Shown here piece by piece: positions 14,028 to 22,177 of a stretch of DNA of 38,376 nt. A model generated the notes under the pieces. The model was given only the letters and a program-made list of their open reading frames with translations. It was not told where the DNA came from and made no database searches. The translations under genes were made by a program, and so were the position numbers. Source of the DNA: a virus; the IMG/VR virus record IMGVR_UViG_3300033571_012668, positions 1 through 38,376 of that record, one strand, 5' to 3'. The first letter of the stretch is position 1; every line of letters starts with the position of its first letter.

Positions 14028-14654
14028 ATGGGGGAGGAGAAAGACGAAATAGTAAAAGACAAGACTACGAAGCTATTTGAAGAAATACCGTTTATGTCGG
14101 AATTTCCATTCGACGACTATGAGATAACCATAGAAGACCTTAGCCTGCCCCTAGAACAACTTGGAATAGCTCCCATTCTTTTAAGCGAGATCGGAGACTC
14201 GAACCTAGTAAAAAGGGTAGACTTTTATTATGCCGAAGGCAGTTCTAGCGTTTCAATATCACTAAGAAAAGACGATATTGAATGGCTGGCCAGTGAAGCA
14301 GACAGCGTCAAAAAGCTTGACGATCTGTGTAAGGAATTAGACCTTGCAATAGAATCAAGAAATCTTATTGAAAAAATGAAGACCATTAAAGTTGGCAGAA
14401 AGTTTTTAAAGAACTTTCCTGATCCCAACCTTCATGGAATAGACTTCAACGTGACTTTATCTGAGTTCCTGGATCTCTATGAAGTCGGATTAGACTCAAA
14501 GGCTAAACTCATTCTACAGAACTTAAACATGAAAGGAGTCTTAGCAATAGAGTTTACCGAAAACCAGTATAGTGCAGTTAGAGCGTTCTTGAACTTTCAA
14601 TTGCACTATGTAAAAATAATACTCGGCATAACAATCGCCGTTAAGATCTATTAG
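14028..14654 (+). CDS. Hypothetical protein upstream of phoH
   Basis: 208 residues, acidic N-terminus (MGEEKDEIVKDKTTKLFEEI). The middle has ITIEDLSLPLEQLGIAPILL and several charged helices; there is a final hydrophobic segment (VKIILGITIAVKIY) that could associate with a membrane or form a core helix. No family is recognised. It starts a plus-strand unit with the PhoH gene (2-base gap). Two promoter-like elements precede it: TATGTTTTG with TATAAT at 13958-13978 and AAATAAATAA at 14002-14011. It may therefore be made both early and late. Confidence 0.6.
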   Translation: MGEEKDEIVKDKTTKLFEEIPFMSEFPFDDYEITIEDLSLPLEQLGIAPILLSEIGDSNLVKRVDFYYAEGSSSVSISLRKDDIEWLASEADSVKKLDDLCKELDLAIESRNLIEKMKTIKVGRKFLKNFPDPNLHGIDFNVTLSEFLDLYEVGLDSKAKLILQNLNMKGVLAIEFTENQYSAVRAFLNFQLHYVKIILGITIAVKIY

Positions 14655-14656
14655 GT

Positions 14657-15430
14657 ATGGCAAATCGCAAAAACAAATTTAGCAAGGAAGAGCAGGAAGA
14701 GTTTGAACTCTGGAGCCAAGAAAGAAGCGAAGTAAACTTAAACAGGACTCTACTATCAAATAAGATAGAGATAAAGTGTAAGTCTAAAGCACAAAAGGAC
14801 GCGATAAACGCCATAGAAGACAAGATAATATCAATCATAACCGGACCTCCAGGAACTGGTAAGACTTATCTTTCTTGTGCTAGGGCTTTAAAGTTCTTAA
14901 AAGAAGACGGAGGCACTTATAAAAAGATCGTCTTGATAAAATCGGTCAACGTTCCTAAGGACGAGGAGATCGGTTACTTAAAAGGTACTCTTGAGGAGAA
15001 GATGGAGATGTACATGTACCCATTCATCTCTAACTTTCAAAAGGTAATCGGTAAACCTGCAGTAGAGACGCTAAAGGCAAACGGTTGCATTGAGATCCTT
15101 CCGATAAAGTTCGCATTAGGAGTGACTCTTGACGACGCGATCATAATCATAGATGAGGCTCAACAGATCTCAAAAGATAACTTAAGGACCTTAATCACTA
15201 GGATCGGTCAAAACGCCAAGATGGTTTTCTTGGGAGACATCAAACAAAAATCAGTAAACAAGAGGGAGAAGAGTGCCTTAGAGATTCTAATCGAACACTT
15301 TGCAAAAATCGAAGAGATTGGAATAGTTGAGCTTGGTAAAGAAGACATCGTAAGACATCCTATCATCAAGAAATTAGAAGAAATATTTGATGAGATAGAG
15401 CAGTCCGAGAAACTTAACGGAAATAAATAA
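14657..15430 (+). CDS. phoH: PhoH-like ATPase
   Basis: 257 residues, typical for the single-domain phage PhoH family. Walker A is G63-P-P-G-T-G-K69-T70; Walker B is I162-I-I-I-D166-E167-A-Q; a sensor-like LGDIKQKS follows, and the C-terminal region carries DIVRHPIIKKL. PhoH proteins are ATPases common in large phages; their role is unclear, possibly in RNA metabolism or phosphate stress. It follows 14028-14654 after 2 bases. Its stop codon overlaps AAATAAATAA (15421-15430), which may be the promoter of the envelope operon downstream. Function of the family is only partly known. Confidence 0.9.
   Translation: MANRKNKFSKEEQEEFELWSQERSEVNLNRTLLSNKIEIKCKSKAQKDAINAIEDKIISIITGPPGTGKTYLSCARALKFLKEDGGTYKKIVLIKSVNVPKDEEIGYLKGTLEEKMEMYMYPFISNFQKVIGKPAVETLKANGCIEILPIKFALGVTLDDAIIIIDEAQQISKDNLRTLITRIGQNAKMVFLGDIKQKSVNKREKSALEILIEHFAKIEEIGIVELGKEDIVRHPIIKKLEEIFDEIEQSEKLNGNK
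15421..15430 (+). promoter_or_regulatory. Late-promoter-like element before the envelope operon
   Basis: AAATAAATAA overlaps the end of the PhoH gene (Asn-Lys-stop) and ends 18 bases before the ATG at 15449. It is the only such element before the nine-gene run, so the run may be one late transcript. Confidence 0.45.
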
Positions 15431-15448
15431 AATAAAACTCTCTCCAAA

Positions 15449-17359
15449 ATGAAAAAACTGTTAATTTTATTAACATTGGTGTGCGCCGTTTTTGTCGGCT
15501 ACTCACAAACGGGACCTCCCGCCCCAAGCAACGGGGTATGGGCCATTATTGATACCAACTATCAAGTAGGTCCGACTTCAACTGGGCATACTCAAGCTCG
15601 ACTTACTCTTAAAAATACTACCTTAACTAAATACGCAGGTGTTCAGTTTAGAGTTTTTTACGATAACGTTGCTTTTACTAATGCCACAGTTGCTCTATTG
15701 GGATCCAATGCAAACTTGGATTTTCAATACTCTACAAACACGGCAAACGGTTACATCACAATGACTCTAGTCTATACTGGAGCCAGTGCTACCTATACTT
15801 TAGTAGATGGCGAAAGGTTTGAAATAGACTTTACGCATGCAGTTGAAGCGACTTTTAATAACTTACCTTCAATTTCTAACTTGACTTGGACTGGTGCACA
15901 GGCCTATTCTCCATATGCTGCCAAGCAGGACGGTATTGATACTACCTTAAACCTTCATAACTATGGAGGACAGTTCGAGTTTCAACAACTATCCTTTCAT
16001 GGAACATTCGTTAACACGACTGGAACACCGGCAAAGAATCTTAGTTTAGCCTTAGAAAGAAAGCCATATAACAGTAACACTTGGGCACAACACTCAACTT
16101 ACTTGACTGACATAAATGGTGACTTTAACTTTACTGTAAACTTAGACACTTCTTATTGGGACGTTCGTTTGGCAATCCAAGGAGACTCGATGGATGTAGG
16201 TAACGTAATCACCGCGACCGATGCACAATTGATAAACCAATGGGTGTTAGGAATAGCTACTCCTTCAGGATTCGACTTCTTTACTGCAGACGTTAACAAT
16301 TCAAACAACGTCACCATATCTGATGTATGGGGAGTATTCGGTAGAGTTTCTGGTAGATTCTCACAATGGCCGAATAACGTTAAAGACATCAAGTTCTTTA
16401 CGCCTGCTGAATACACAGCAATCAACGGCTCAGCTAACAACTTGACTGCTACTTATGCTGGGGTAACTAACTGGTACCACAACATCCTAGCAGGTCAACC
16501 TGATTCTATCGTAAGATACGTATTGGTTCCTGGTGATGCCAACGGTACTGGTTACAACATGGCTCGCCAAATCCCTATTGAGATCCTAATTGATCCTACT
16601 CCTGGAATAGAGTCACAAGTATATCACGTGATCGATCATTCAGTAGAATATGACTTTCCTACTGAGAGCATTGAAGTAAACGTTCCTAGATTATCAGTAG
16701 ACGCAGGAAGTCTAGTAAACCTACCGGTAAAAGTTTTCACAAACGGTGTAGACCTAGCTTCATTACAGTTTGGTCTTATCTACGATCCTGAAGTATTAGA
16801 GTTTAAGGGAATCTTCTCTAACTCTAACGCGATGAAGTGGATAACTTACGTAAACCCAAATGACGGTCAAGTCGATTGGGGAGGATATGATCCTACTAAC
16901 GTAGAGAATCCTATCAAGGACGGTGAAGAAGTAGTAAACCTACAGTTTCTAGCGCTTCAACCACAAGACGAATGGTTAGAAAGCCCGCTCTATACTACTA
17001 GAAAATTCGCAGGAGACGTTTCATCTAGCGACCTTAGTCTAACTCCGACTAACGGAATACTTCAAGTATTGAAGGCAGTAGGCGCTGGAGTGATTGATGA
17101 TAACTCAATCGAATTGTTTCCTAATCCATTTAATGAAGAGGTGACTATGACCTTTAAGGTGAATGCGATGACTGATGCTACACTAGCGGTATACGACATA
17201 TATGGAAAAAAAATAGTAACTGTCCTTTCAGGCCCTCTACCTGAGGGACAGTTTACATACACAACTAATCTTGGAAAACTAGCAGATGGAATCTATGTTG
17301 TGACTTTAACGTCAGACAACGAGACTCCGCTCTTTGAAAAGATAGTAAAACAAAAATAA
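15449..17359 (+). CDS. Exported cohesin/dockerin-like protein with T9SS C-terminal sorting domain
   Basis: 636 residues. Signal peptide 1-19 (cut after YSQ, Bacteroidota style). Residues about 28-150 resemble a cohesin-like beta sandwich (GVQFRVFYDNVAFTN). Residues 180-245 are a carboxypeptidase-regulatory-like or SD-type module. Residues 246-303 are dockerin-like, with two EF-hand-type segments (MDVGNVITATDAQLINQWVL and ADVNNSNNVTISDVWGVFGR). A second cohesin-like domain lies at 407-540 (NLPVKVFTNGVDLASLQFGL, YDPEVLEF). Residues 551-636 are a clear type A T9SS sorting domain (LFPNPFNEEV, VYDIYGKKI, ADGIYVVTL). Such domains direct export through the outer membrane and attachment to the surface. 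It heads the envelope operon. A phage gene with this domain implies a T9SS-bearing host. Domain calls: T9SS and dockerin strong, cohesin moderate. Confidence 0.85.
   Translation: MKKLLILLTLVCAVFVGYSQTGPPAPSNGVWAIIDTNYQVGPTSTGHTQARLTLKNTTLTKYAGVQFRVFYDNVAFTNATVALLGSNANLDFQYSTNTANGYITMTLVYTGASATYTLVDGERFEIDFTHAVEATFNNLPSISNLTWTGAQAYSPYAAKQDGIDTTLNLHNYGGQFEFQQLSFHGTFVNTTGTPAKNLSLALERKPYNSNTWAQHSTYLTDINGDFNFTVNLDTSYWDVRLAIQGDSMDVGNVITATDAQLINQWVLGIATPSGFDFFTADVNNSNNVTISDVWGVFGRVSGRFSQWPNNVKDIKFFTPAEYTAINGSANNLTATYAGVTNWYHNILAGQPDSIVRYVLVPGDANGTGYNMARQIPIEILIDPTPGIESQVYHVIDHSVEYDFPTESIEVNVPRLSVDAGSLVNLPVKVFTNGVDLASLQFGLIYDPEVLEFKGIFSNSNAMKWITYVNPNDGQVDWGGYDPTNVENPIKDGEEVVNLQFLALQPQDEWLESPLYTTRKFAGDVSSSDLSLTPTNGILQVLKAVGAGVIDDNSIELFPNPFNEEVTMTFKVNAMTDATLAVYDIYGKKIVTVLSGPLPEGQFTYTTNLGKLADGIYVVTLTSDNETPLFEKIVKQK
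17218..17253 (+). other. Strong hairpin inside the T9SS domain coding sequence
   Basis: Arms 17218-17225 and 17246-17253 (AACTGTCC/GGACAGTT) and 17228-17232 and 17240-17244 (TCAGG/CCTGA) pair to give 13 bp, with a 2 by 1 internal loop and a 7-base loop. No T tract follows, so it is not a normal terminator. It could pause transcription, process the message or be chance codon choice. Confidence 0.55.
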
Positions 17360-17371
17360 CCCTATAAAACA

Positions 17372-17707
17372 ATGTCAGAGGAAACACAAGAAACAAACGA
17401 TGGAACTTGGACAGGTCTTAAAAAGACTATCATTGGAACTCTTACAACAGTAATTGCAGGCGGAGGCGTCTGGGTAAGTACAATGATATTTGGTGGAGGA
17501 GACGAAGAGCCTAAGGAGGAGACCAAGACTGAACAGTCTGGTGGACAAGCGCCGGTGATCGTAAACGTTCAACAAAACCAAGAGAACAAGCAAAAGGTTG
17601 AGAACGGTGGAGGAACAGTTGTTCGTGAAAGAATAATTGAGAGACCAGCTCAACAGACTCAGCAACAACCTGAAAAACCAAAGAAGGTTGAAGAAGAGTC
17701 TTGGTAA
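17372..17707 (+). CDS. Small single-pass membrane protein
   Basis: 111 residues. A short acidic N-terminus precedes a hydrophobic segment at about residues 18-42 (IIGTLTTVIAGGGVWVSTMIFGG), followed by a polar Glu/Gln/Pro/Lys-rich tail (residues 45-111) with no predicted fold. It lies 12 bases after the T9SS-protein gene and 18 bases before another membrane protein. The layout of short N-terminus, one membrane span and long charged tail could fit a spanin-like or holin-accessory protein, or a tether for the operon's surface proteins. No homologue recognised. Confidence 0.65.
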   Translation: MSEETQETNDGTWTGLKKTIIGTLTTVIAGGGVWVSTMIFGGGDEEPKEETKTEQSGGQAPVIVNVQQNQENKQKVENGGGTVVRERIIERPAQQTQQQPEKPKKVEEESW

Positions 17708-17725
17708 AAAAAATAAAAACTAAAA

Positions 17726-18106
17726 ATGAAATTAAAGGATTTCTTAAAAGCAGACCCAGATTACGTTAAAGTAGAAGACAAGAATCGCTTCTACTTCATG
17801 TTACAACAAATGCAAGCAAACAGATGGAGAATCACAGCAATCATACTTGGACTGTTCTTCTTTATTATCCTAGGAATCAACGTAGGAGTCTTTACTGAAA
17901 TTAAAGTAAGTCAAGACTGGAAGGAAATGCTTCTTATCTTATTAGGAGCTTTCGTTGGTAACTTGAACAAAGTAGTAGACTATTGGTTCAACTCAGAAGA
18001 CAGAGACAAGATGTTGATTCAAAAGGTTGACGAAGAGGACGGAGTCTCTCTTTCAAACGTTGCTGATCCTAATGCAGCTGACGAAACTAACGAAATGGAA
18101 GGATGA
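17726..18106 (+). CDS. Two-span membrane protein, holin candidate
   Basis: 126 residues. The N-terminus MKLKDFLKADPDY is charged. Two membrane segments are visible: about 35-56 (ITAIILGLFFFIILGINVGVF) and 67-88 (EMLLILLGAFVGNLNKVVDYW), followed by a charged, acidic cytoplasmic tail. Small two-span proteins of this form, with a conserved LGAF/LGAL plus V-x-x-W-F in the second span, are widespread in phages and often annotated as holins. The gene overlaps the CsgG-like gene by an ATGA junction. A lysis role is inference; it could instead support the envelope operon. Confidence 0.6.
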   Translation: MKLKDFLKADPDYVKVEDKNRFYFMLQQMQANRWRITAIILGLFFFIILGINVGVFTEIKVSQDWKEMLLILLGAFVGNLNKVVDYWFNSEDRDKMLIQKVDEEDGVSLSNVADPNAADETNEMEG

Positions 18107-18846
18107 AAAAACTAGCGATCATTACATTCGCACTGATTCTATTTAGTTGTAAAACTCTACAGGCCCAGCCTCCACAGAACGGTGGAGGCATAGGCTCTGT
18201 CAAGACAGAACAGTACCAAGCGGATTTCGAAAAGAAACAAGACATTGACGTCGTGGCTAATTACACAGACACGATACAGGTTCCTATTCAGTTATTGAAG
18301 ATTGGAATCAACTCTGAGCTTTATGAGATGTATCCGGAGCTCAAAGACAAAAGAGTAGGTCTGGGTGTGACTAACATTGTGATCGAATACTTAGAATACA
18401 CCAATCGCTTCATATTTACTGAAGAGAAAGAAGACATCAAACAACGAATGATAGCCCAAGACAAGGCATCAGATAAGGGAATATCTTCAAACGAAATAAA
18501 CGTAAAAGGTAACGTTGTCCTTGCTAAATACTTTGTTTACATTGAGGTTTATGACTTCTCAGTTTCTGAAGACGAAGTCGTAAAAGTAAACGGACAACAG
18601 ACGATAACTCAAACGACTAGATTAGGATTACAGATAAAGTTCGTAGATGCTGAGACCAGCCAAGTAATAGTAGGTTCAGGGCTAGGTGAAGCAGTTACGG
18701 TAAAGACCGAATCGATATTGGGAGACATCTCAGACGAAGTAAAATTCAATCAATCTACTATAGGAATAAGCACAAAAAAGGCTCTTGAGACAGCATCGTC
18801 TAGAGTGGTCACAAGATTAATAAGCAAAGGTGTATTTAAGAATTGA
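18103..18846 (+). CDS. CsgG-like outer-membrane lipoprotein
   Basis: 247 residues. A signal peptide with a lipobox-like end (ILFSCKT, Cys at residue 16) marks a lipoprotein. The body carries the features of the CsgG/curli-secretion family: VTNIVIEYLEYTNRFIFTEE, VLAKYFVYIEVYDFS, then the paired strands TTRLGLQIKFVDAETSQVIV with SGLGEA, and a final helix ALETASSRVVTRLI. CsgG forms a nonameric channel in the outer membrane that exports curli subunits. It overlaps genes on both sides (ATGA at 18103; a TTG start overlapping its stop at 18843). Its likely client or partner is the barrel-ended protein immediately downstream. CsgG family is fairly sure; curli export is not shown. Confidence 0.78.
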   Translation: MKKLAIITFALILFSCKTLQAQPPQNGGGIGSVKTEQYQADFEKKQDIDVVANYTDTIQVPIQLLKIGINSELYEMYPELKDKRVGLGVTNIVIEYLEYTNRFIFTEEKEDIKQRMIAQDKASDKGISSNEINVKGNVVLAKYFVYIEVYDFSVSEDEVVKVNGQQTITQTTRLGLQIKFVDAETSQVIVGSGLGEAVTVKTESILGDISDEVKFNQSTIGISTKKALETASSRVVTRLISKGVFKN

Positions 18847-20498
18847 AACTAAAACTACTCATATCGTTTGCTCTGCTAATAGTAGGGACGTTCAGTCTTA
18901 CTGCACAAAGCTATAGTTATAGCTATGCTGATCCCTGTACTGGGAATACACAAACGATAACGGTTCCAGTAAACGGCGAAGTAACTGTCGGTTACTATGG
19001 ATTCGTAGAAACCTTTTCATACAACGAATTTAATAACGGAACATTTGATACGTGGACAAACACGGTATTTTCACAATTTGAAGGTTCTCCATGTGCAGAG
19101 ATAGTTGGACTAAGCAGCACAGTCAGCATAGCACAAGATGCTGCGTTCAACGTCATGGGAATCTTAAACTCGTTAACTGCTTTATCTGACTTTGCGGGTG
19201 CATCTGGCGCTACTGACATGTTGACTGGAAGTATAGGCGCTGCTTCTAATTCTTCGGGTTCTTCCGAAGATGAAGAAGAAAATAACGAAGGTAATGGAAG
19301 CTCAAATAATCAAACAGGCCAAACCTCTACTGGATCAAATCAGGTCGGCTCAGGAACCAGCAACGGTGAAGGAACTGGCGGATCAACTGGAGAAAGTCCT
19401 GCTGGAAACGGAGTGGCAACTTCAACTCAAACTGGATCAAATGAAACAGGAGGTACATCGACTGGCCAGTCTGTAAATCAAGGAGGAAGTGCTGAAAATT
19501 CAAATAATCAAACAGCTAATGGAAATTCTAATCAAGGTAACGAGTCTAATGGTTCTGGGAACACTGGTGGTAATGGGAATGGTGGGACTGGTAATGGAAC
19601 TAGCGAAACATCGCAAGAAGGACAAGAATCAGGGGTAAATAATAACAACAGCGAAAATAATCAATCCCAAAATGAAAGTGGAAATAATGGCTCCAATAGC
19701 GGCGGCAGTGGTTCTTCTAATCCCGGTTCTTCTGAAGGTGGTGGACAGCCTGGAGGAGAAGAAAGCACAACGGAAGAAGCAGCAGAAGGAGGAGGACAAA
19801 CCAACATAACTGCTGGTGCAAACAAGACTATAAACGCAAACAAAGAGGGCGGAGGTGCTCCAACCGTGATTGCGTCTAGCGATTTTGTCGGCTTCAACTT
19901 TAAAAACTCTGAGGTGACTACTGGTCTTAAACTCACAGGAGGTTATCATTCCTTAAGGTGGGACGGATTAAGAGCTAAGGGAGTACTAGTAGATTATGTC
20001 TCTGCGATAAAGGGCCCTAATGCAACTACTTATTATGCTTGGGTAAAACCTAAGTCTATCTCGATGCTCTCACTGACTGGGACTTTCGGTTTTGAGGGTA
20101 GAGGATCGATGTATGGAACAATTGCAGGTGGACAGATGCTAATGTTCCCGAAGGTTAAAAACCTAAAGGCCGTCTATATGGGAACAATCTCATACGGCCA
20201 GGTATACAAGACAGAGTTCTTAGGTAGCGCATTGATCGCAGGAGGAATGTACGACCTAAAGTTATTAAAAAGAATAGACGTTAAGATAATGGGTCTCTTT
20301 GTGTATGTCCCATATATTAGCTATTACAACGATTTGGTGTTAAAGTCTCCATATGTAGTGATTCCTAGTTTAGGAACCAACATTTCGATAACGAAGAGAT
20401 TTAAGTTTAACATCAATGCTGGTGGGGCATGGGCGATAAAGGAGAACGCTTTAAATTATACAATAACATGTGGAACAAGATTATTAGTTGGGCAATAG
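18843..20498 (+). CDS. Exported protein with long Ser/Gly/Asn linker and C-terminal beta-barrel-like domain
   Basis: 551 residues, TTG start overlapping the CsgG-like stop. Signal peptide 1-21 (SLTAQS). Residues about 22-138 are a small folded domain with Cys pair (DPCTGN, SPCAEI). Residues about 140-330 are a disordered Gly/Ser/Asn/Thr/Glu linker with an acidic start. Residues 345-551 have alternating amphipathic strands (GFNFKNSEVTTGLKLTGGYH, SMLSLTGTFGFEGRGSMYG, VYMGTISYGQVYKTEF) ending in TCGTRLLVGQ, typical of an outer-membrane barrel. Genes coupled to CsgG are often accessory or substrate proteins. It could be a surface-exposed partner of the CsgG-like channel. Its stop overlaps the start of the lectin gene. 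Confidence 0.7.
   Translation: MKLKLLISFALLIVGTFSLTAQSYSYSYADPCTGNTQTITVPVNGEVTVGYYGFVETFSYNEFNNGTFDTWTNTVFSQFEGSPCAEIVGLSSTVSIAQDAAFNVMGILNSLTALSDFAGASGATDMLTGSIGAASNSSGSSEDEEENNEGNGSSNNQTGQTSTGSNQVGSGTSNGEGTGGSTGESPAGNGVATSTQTGSNETGGTSTGQSVNQGGSAENSNNQTANGNSNQGNESNGSGNTGGNGNGGTGNGTSETSQEGQESGVNNNNSENNQSQNESGNNGSNSGGSGSSNPGSSEGGGQPGGEESTTEEAAEGGGQTNITAGANKTINANKEGGGAPTVIASSDFVGFNFKNSEVTTGLKLTGGYHSLRWDGLRAKGVLVDYVSAIKGPNATTYYAWVKPKSISMLSLTGTFGFEGRGSMYGTIAGGQMLMFPKVKNLKAVYMGTISYGQVYKTEFLGSALIAGGMYDLKLLKRIDVKIMGLFVYVPYISYYNDLVLKSPYVVIPSLGTNISITKRFKFNINAGGAWAIKENALNYTITCGTRLLVGQ
19260..19800 (+). repeat. Low-complexity Gly/Ser/Asn/Thr coding tract
   Basis: About 180 codons are biased to Gly, Ser, Asn, Thr, Gln and Glu, with imperfect repeats of SN-x-QTG and GNGGTGNG type. 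The tract lacks predicted structure and links the N-terminal domain to the C-terminal barrel-like domain. Long reading frames in other phases across it are compositional artefacts. Confidence 0.8.
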
Positions 20499-22177
20499 TG
20501 CTGTTAGCGGCAATTGACTTGAATGCACAAAGTGTGATTAGCCCTAGCGCAACATCATTCCCACAAAGCACATCGAATCAAGTAGTCAGCGGGTTCTCTG
20601 TGACTGGATTCAATTCAACTTCGACCCTACTAATAACGATAGGTCTAGTAAACCCTCCTTCTGGAACAACACTACGCCTAAACACGACAACAGGGGCAAC
20701 CGCGAGTACAGGTTATAACTTGACTTCTAACTTTACTAGGATAAGCTTTACTGGAACTCAAGCGAATGTTAATAACGTATTAGCATCATTAAGACTAAAT
20801 ACTGGTGCAACTCCAGGAAACGTTTACATTGCTGTTACTGCTACTGAGAATCCAGTTGGGTATTTTTATCTACCATCAAACGGTCACTTTTATAGACCGA
20901 TTTCGACTGGAGCATTCTATAATGCAGCTAAATCAGCGGCTGCTGCAACCACATTTAAAGGACAGTCAGGTTATCTAGTAACCATTACTTCAGCAGATGA
21001 GGATGCTTTCATATACAACAACGTACCTCAGTCACAAATTTGGTTTGCGCTATCCGATGCTGCACAAGAAGGATATTGGAGAATAGATGCAGGTCCAGAA
21101 GCAGGAACTTTGATTAAAACTCAAAATGGACAATTTGCTGGAAATATAGCTGGTCAATATAACAATTGGGCCGGAGGAGAACCTAATAACTCTGGAGGTG
21201 AGCATTATGCAGTAACCAAATGGAACGGGTCTCAATGGAACGATTTACCTAATGGTTTTTCATGTCCTTATGTAATTGAATACGGTACATGGACAGACCC
21301 AGCCAACCAAACGTTTACTGATTTCTTTACTGGGTTCGTGACTCATCAAATTTCTTGTACTGCAGCAAACGCACCTGCTGCACCTACTGGAGTCAATGGA
21401 AGTCGAATGTTGGCTGGAACGGTTACTCTGTCGGCTACTCCACCAGCCGGTTCTACTGTAGACTGGTATGCAAACTCAACTGGAGGAAACGTTTTGTCAG
21501 GAGGTCTAGGTGCCACTACATATACTACGCCAAGCATATCAAACACGACGACTTATTTTGCTCAATCTAGGAATTCAACAAGTGGTTGTGTTAGTTCCAC
21601 TAGGACTGCAGTAGTAGCAACGGTCAACTACCCGATTCCTTTTACTTATTCTGGTAACATTTACAATTCACAAGCAGTCGGAGTCCCAAACATACAAGTA
21701 AAGCTTTTCTATAAACTAAAGTCGGCAAGCACATACACTCTATTTCAAACGTATACGACAAACATACTGGGTGCCTTCTCAATAACTACTACCTTTGATA
21801 TTGCGTTGTATGATTTCCAAGTGACGGTAGATGCTCTCAGCGTATCTAATCCTATCGTTTCAGACGCAAACTTTTTCACAAACAAGGTTTTAAACCAAAG
21901 CTTCATTCCTATCGATTACTATAGAATGGATGTAAACGGTAATTCTAACTTGACTGTGACTGACATTCTTTTGATTTACAAGAAGATGAATGGCTTTTCT
22001 TGGACAAATGGAATGCCGACTTATAGAATATTTACTCAACCCCAATGGACTGCGATCCAATCGACTGGAGGAAACCCAGCGCTAGTTTTTCCAGGATCGC
22101 AAAGCATTACTTTGACGAATCCCACAGCCGGTGGATCGTCTTCTTTATACATAATAAAAACAGGACACGCTAACTAA
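20468..22177 (+). CDS. Exported C-type lectin-like protein with Ig-like and dockerin-like domains
   Basis: 569 residues from the ATG at 20468, chosen over the upstream in-frame start at 20429 because it begins a proper signal peptide (residues 1-21, cut near LNAQ). Residues about 22-125 form a beta domain. Residues about 131-263 are a C-type lectin fold with E238-P-N240 (GGEPNN, the mannose-type calcium motif) and W257-N-D259. Residues about 303-388 are an Ig-like domain typical of secreted Bacteroidota proteins. Residues 390-455 match the SD-type module of the 15449 protein, and residues 455-510 match its dockerin-like part (YRMDVNGNSNLTVTDILLIY). It ends SSLYIIKTGHAN, where the 15449 protein has IVRYVLVPGDAN, so it stops before the cohesin and T9SS parts. 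Likely a surface sugar-binding partner of that protein. Confidence 0.82.
   Translation: MWNKIISWAIVLLAAIDLNAQSVISPSATSFPQSTSNQVVSGFSVTGFNSTSTLLITIGLVNPPSGTTLRLNTTTGATASTGYNLTSNFTRISFTGTQANVNNVLASLRLNTGATPGNVYIAVTATENPVGYFYLPSNGHFYRPISTGAFYNAAKSAAAATTFKGQSGYLVTITSADEDAFIYNNVPQSQIWFALSDAAQEGYWRIDAGPEAGTLIKTQNGQFAGNIAGQYNNWAGGEPNNSGGEHYAVTKWNGSQWNDLPNGFSCPYVIEYGTWTDPANQTFTDFFTGFVTHQISCTAANAPAAPTGVNGSRMLAGTVTLSATPPAGSTVDWYANSTGGNVLSGGLGATTYTTPSISNTTTYFAQSRNSTSGCVSSTRTAVVATVNYPIPFTYSGNIYNSQAVGVPNIQVKLFYKLKSASTYTLFQTYTTNILGAFSITTTFDIALYDFQVTVDALSVSNPIVSDANFFTNKVLNQSFIPIDYYRMDVNGNSNLTVTDILLIYKKMNGFSWTNGMPTYRIFTQPQWTAIQSTGGNPALVFPGSQSITLTNPTAGGSSSLYIIKTGHAN

Noticed and set aside
17372-18106. Classical holin-endolysin-spanin lysis cassette
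   Set aside because: Two small membrane proteins are present but no clear endolysin lies beside them, so a lysis cassette is only a possibility.
19629-19949. Long frames on the minus strand opposite the Gly/Ser/Asn tract
   Set aside because: They are shadows of the low-complexity coding sequence of the 18843 gene, with no start context and composition typical of antisense frames.
20429-20467. Longer N-terminus of the lectin gene starting at 20429
   Set aside because: It would put 13 charged residues before a clean signal peptide that begins at the ATG at 20468.
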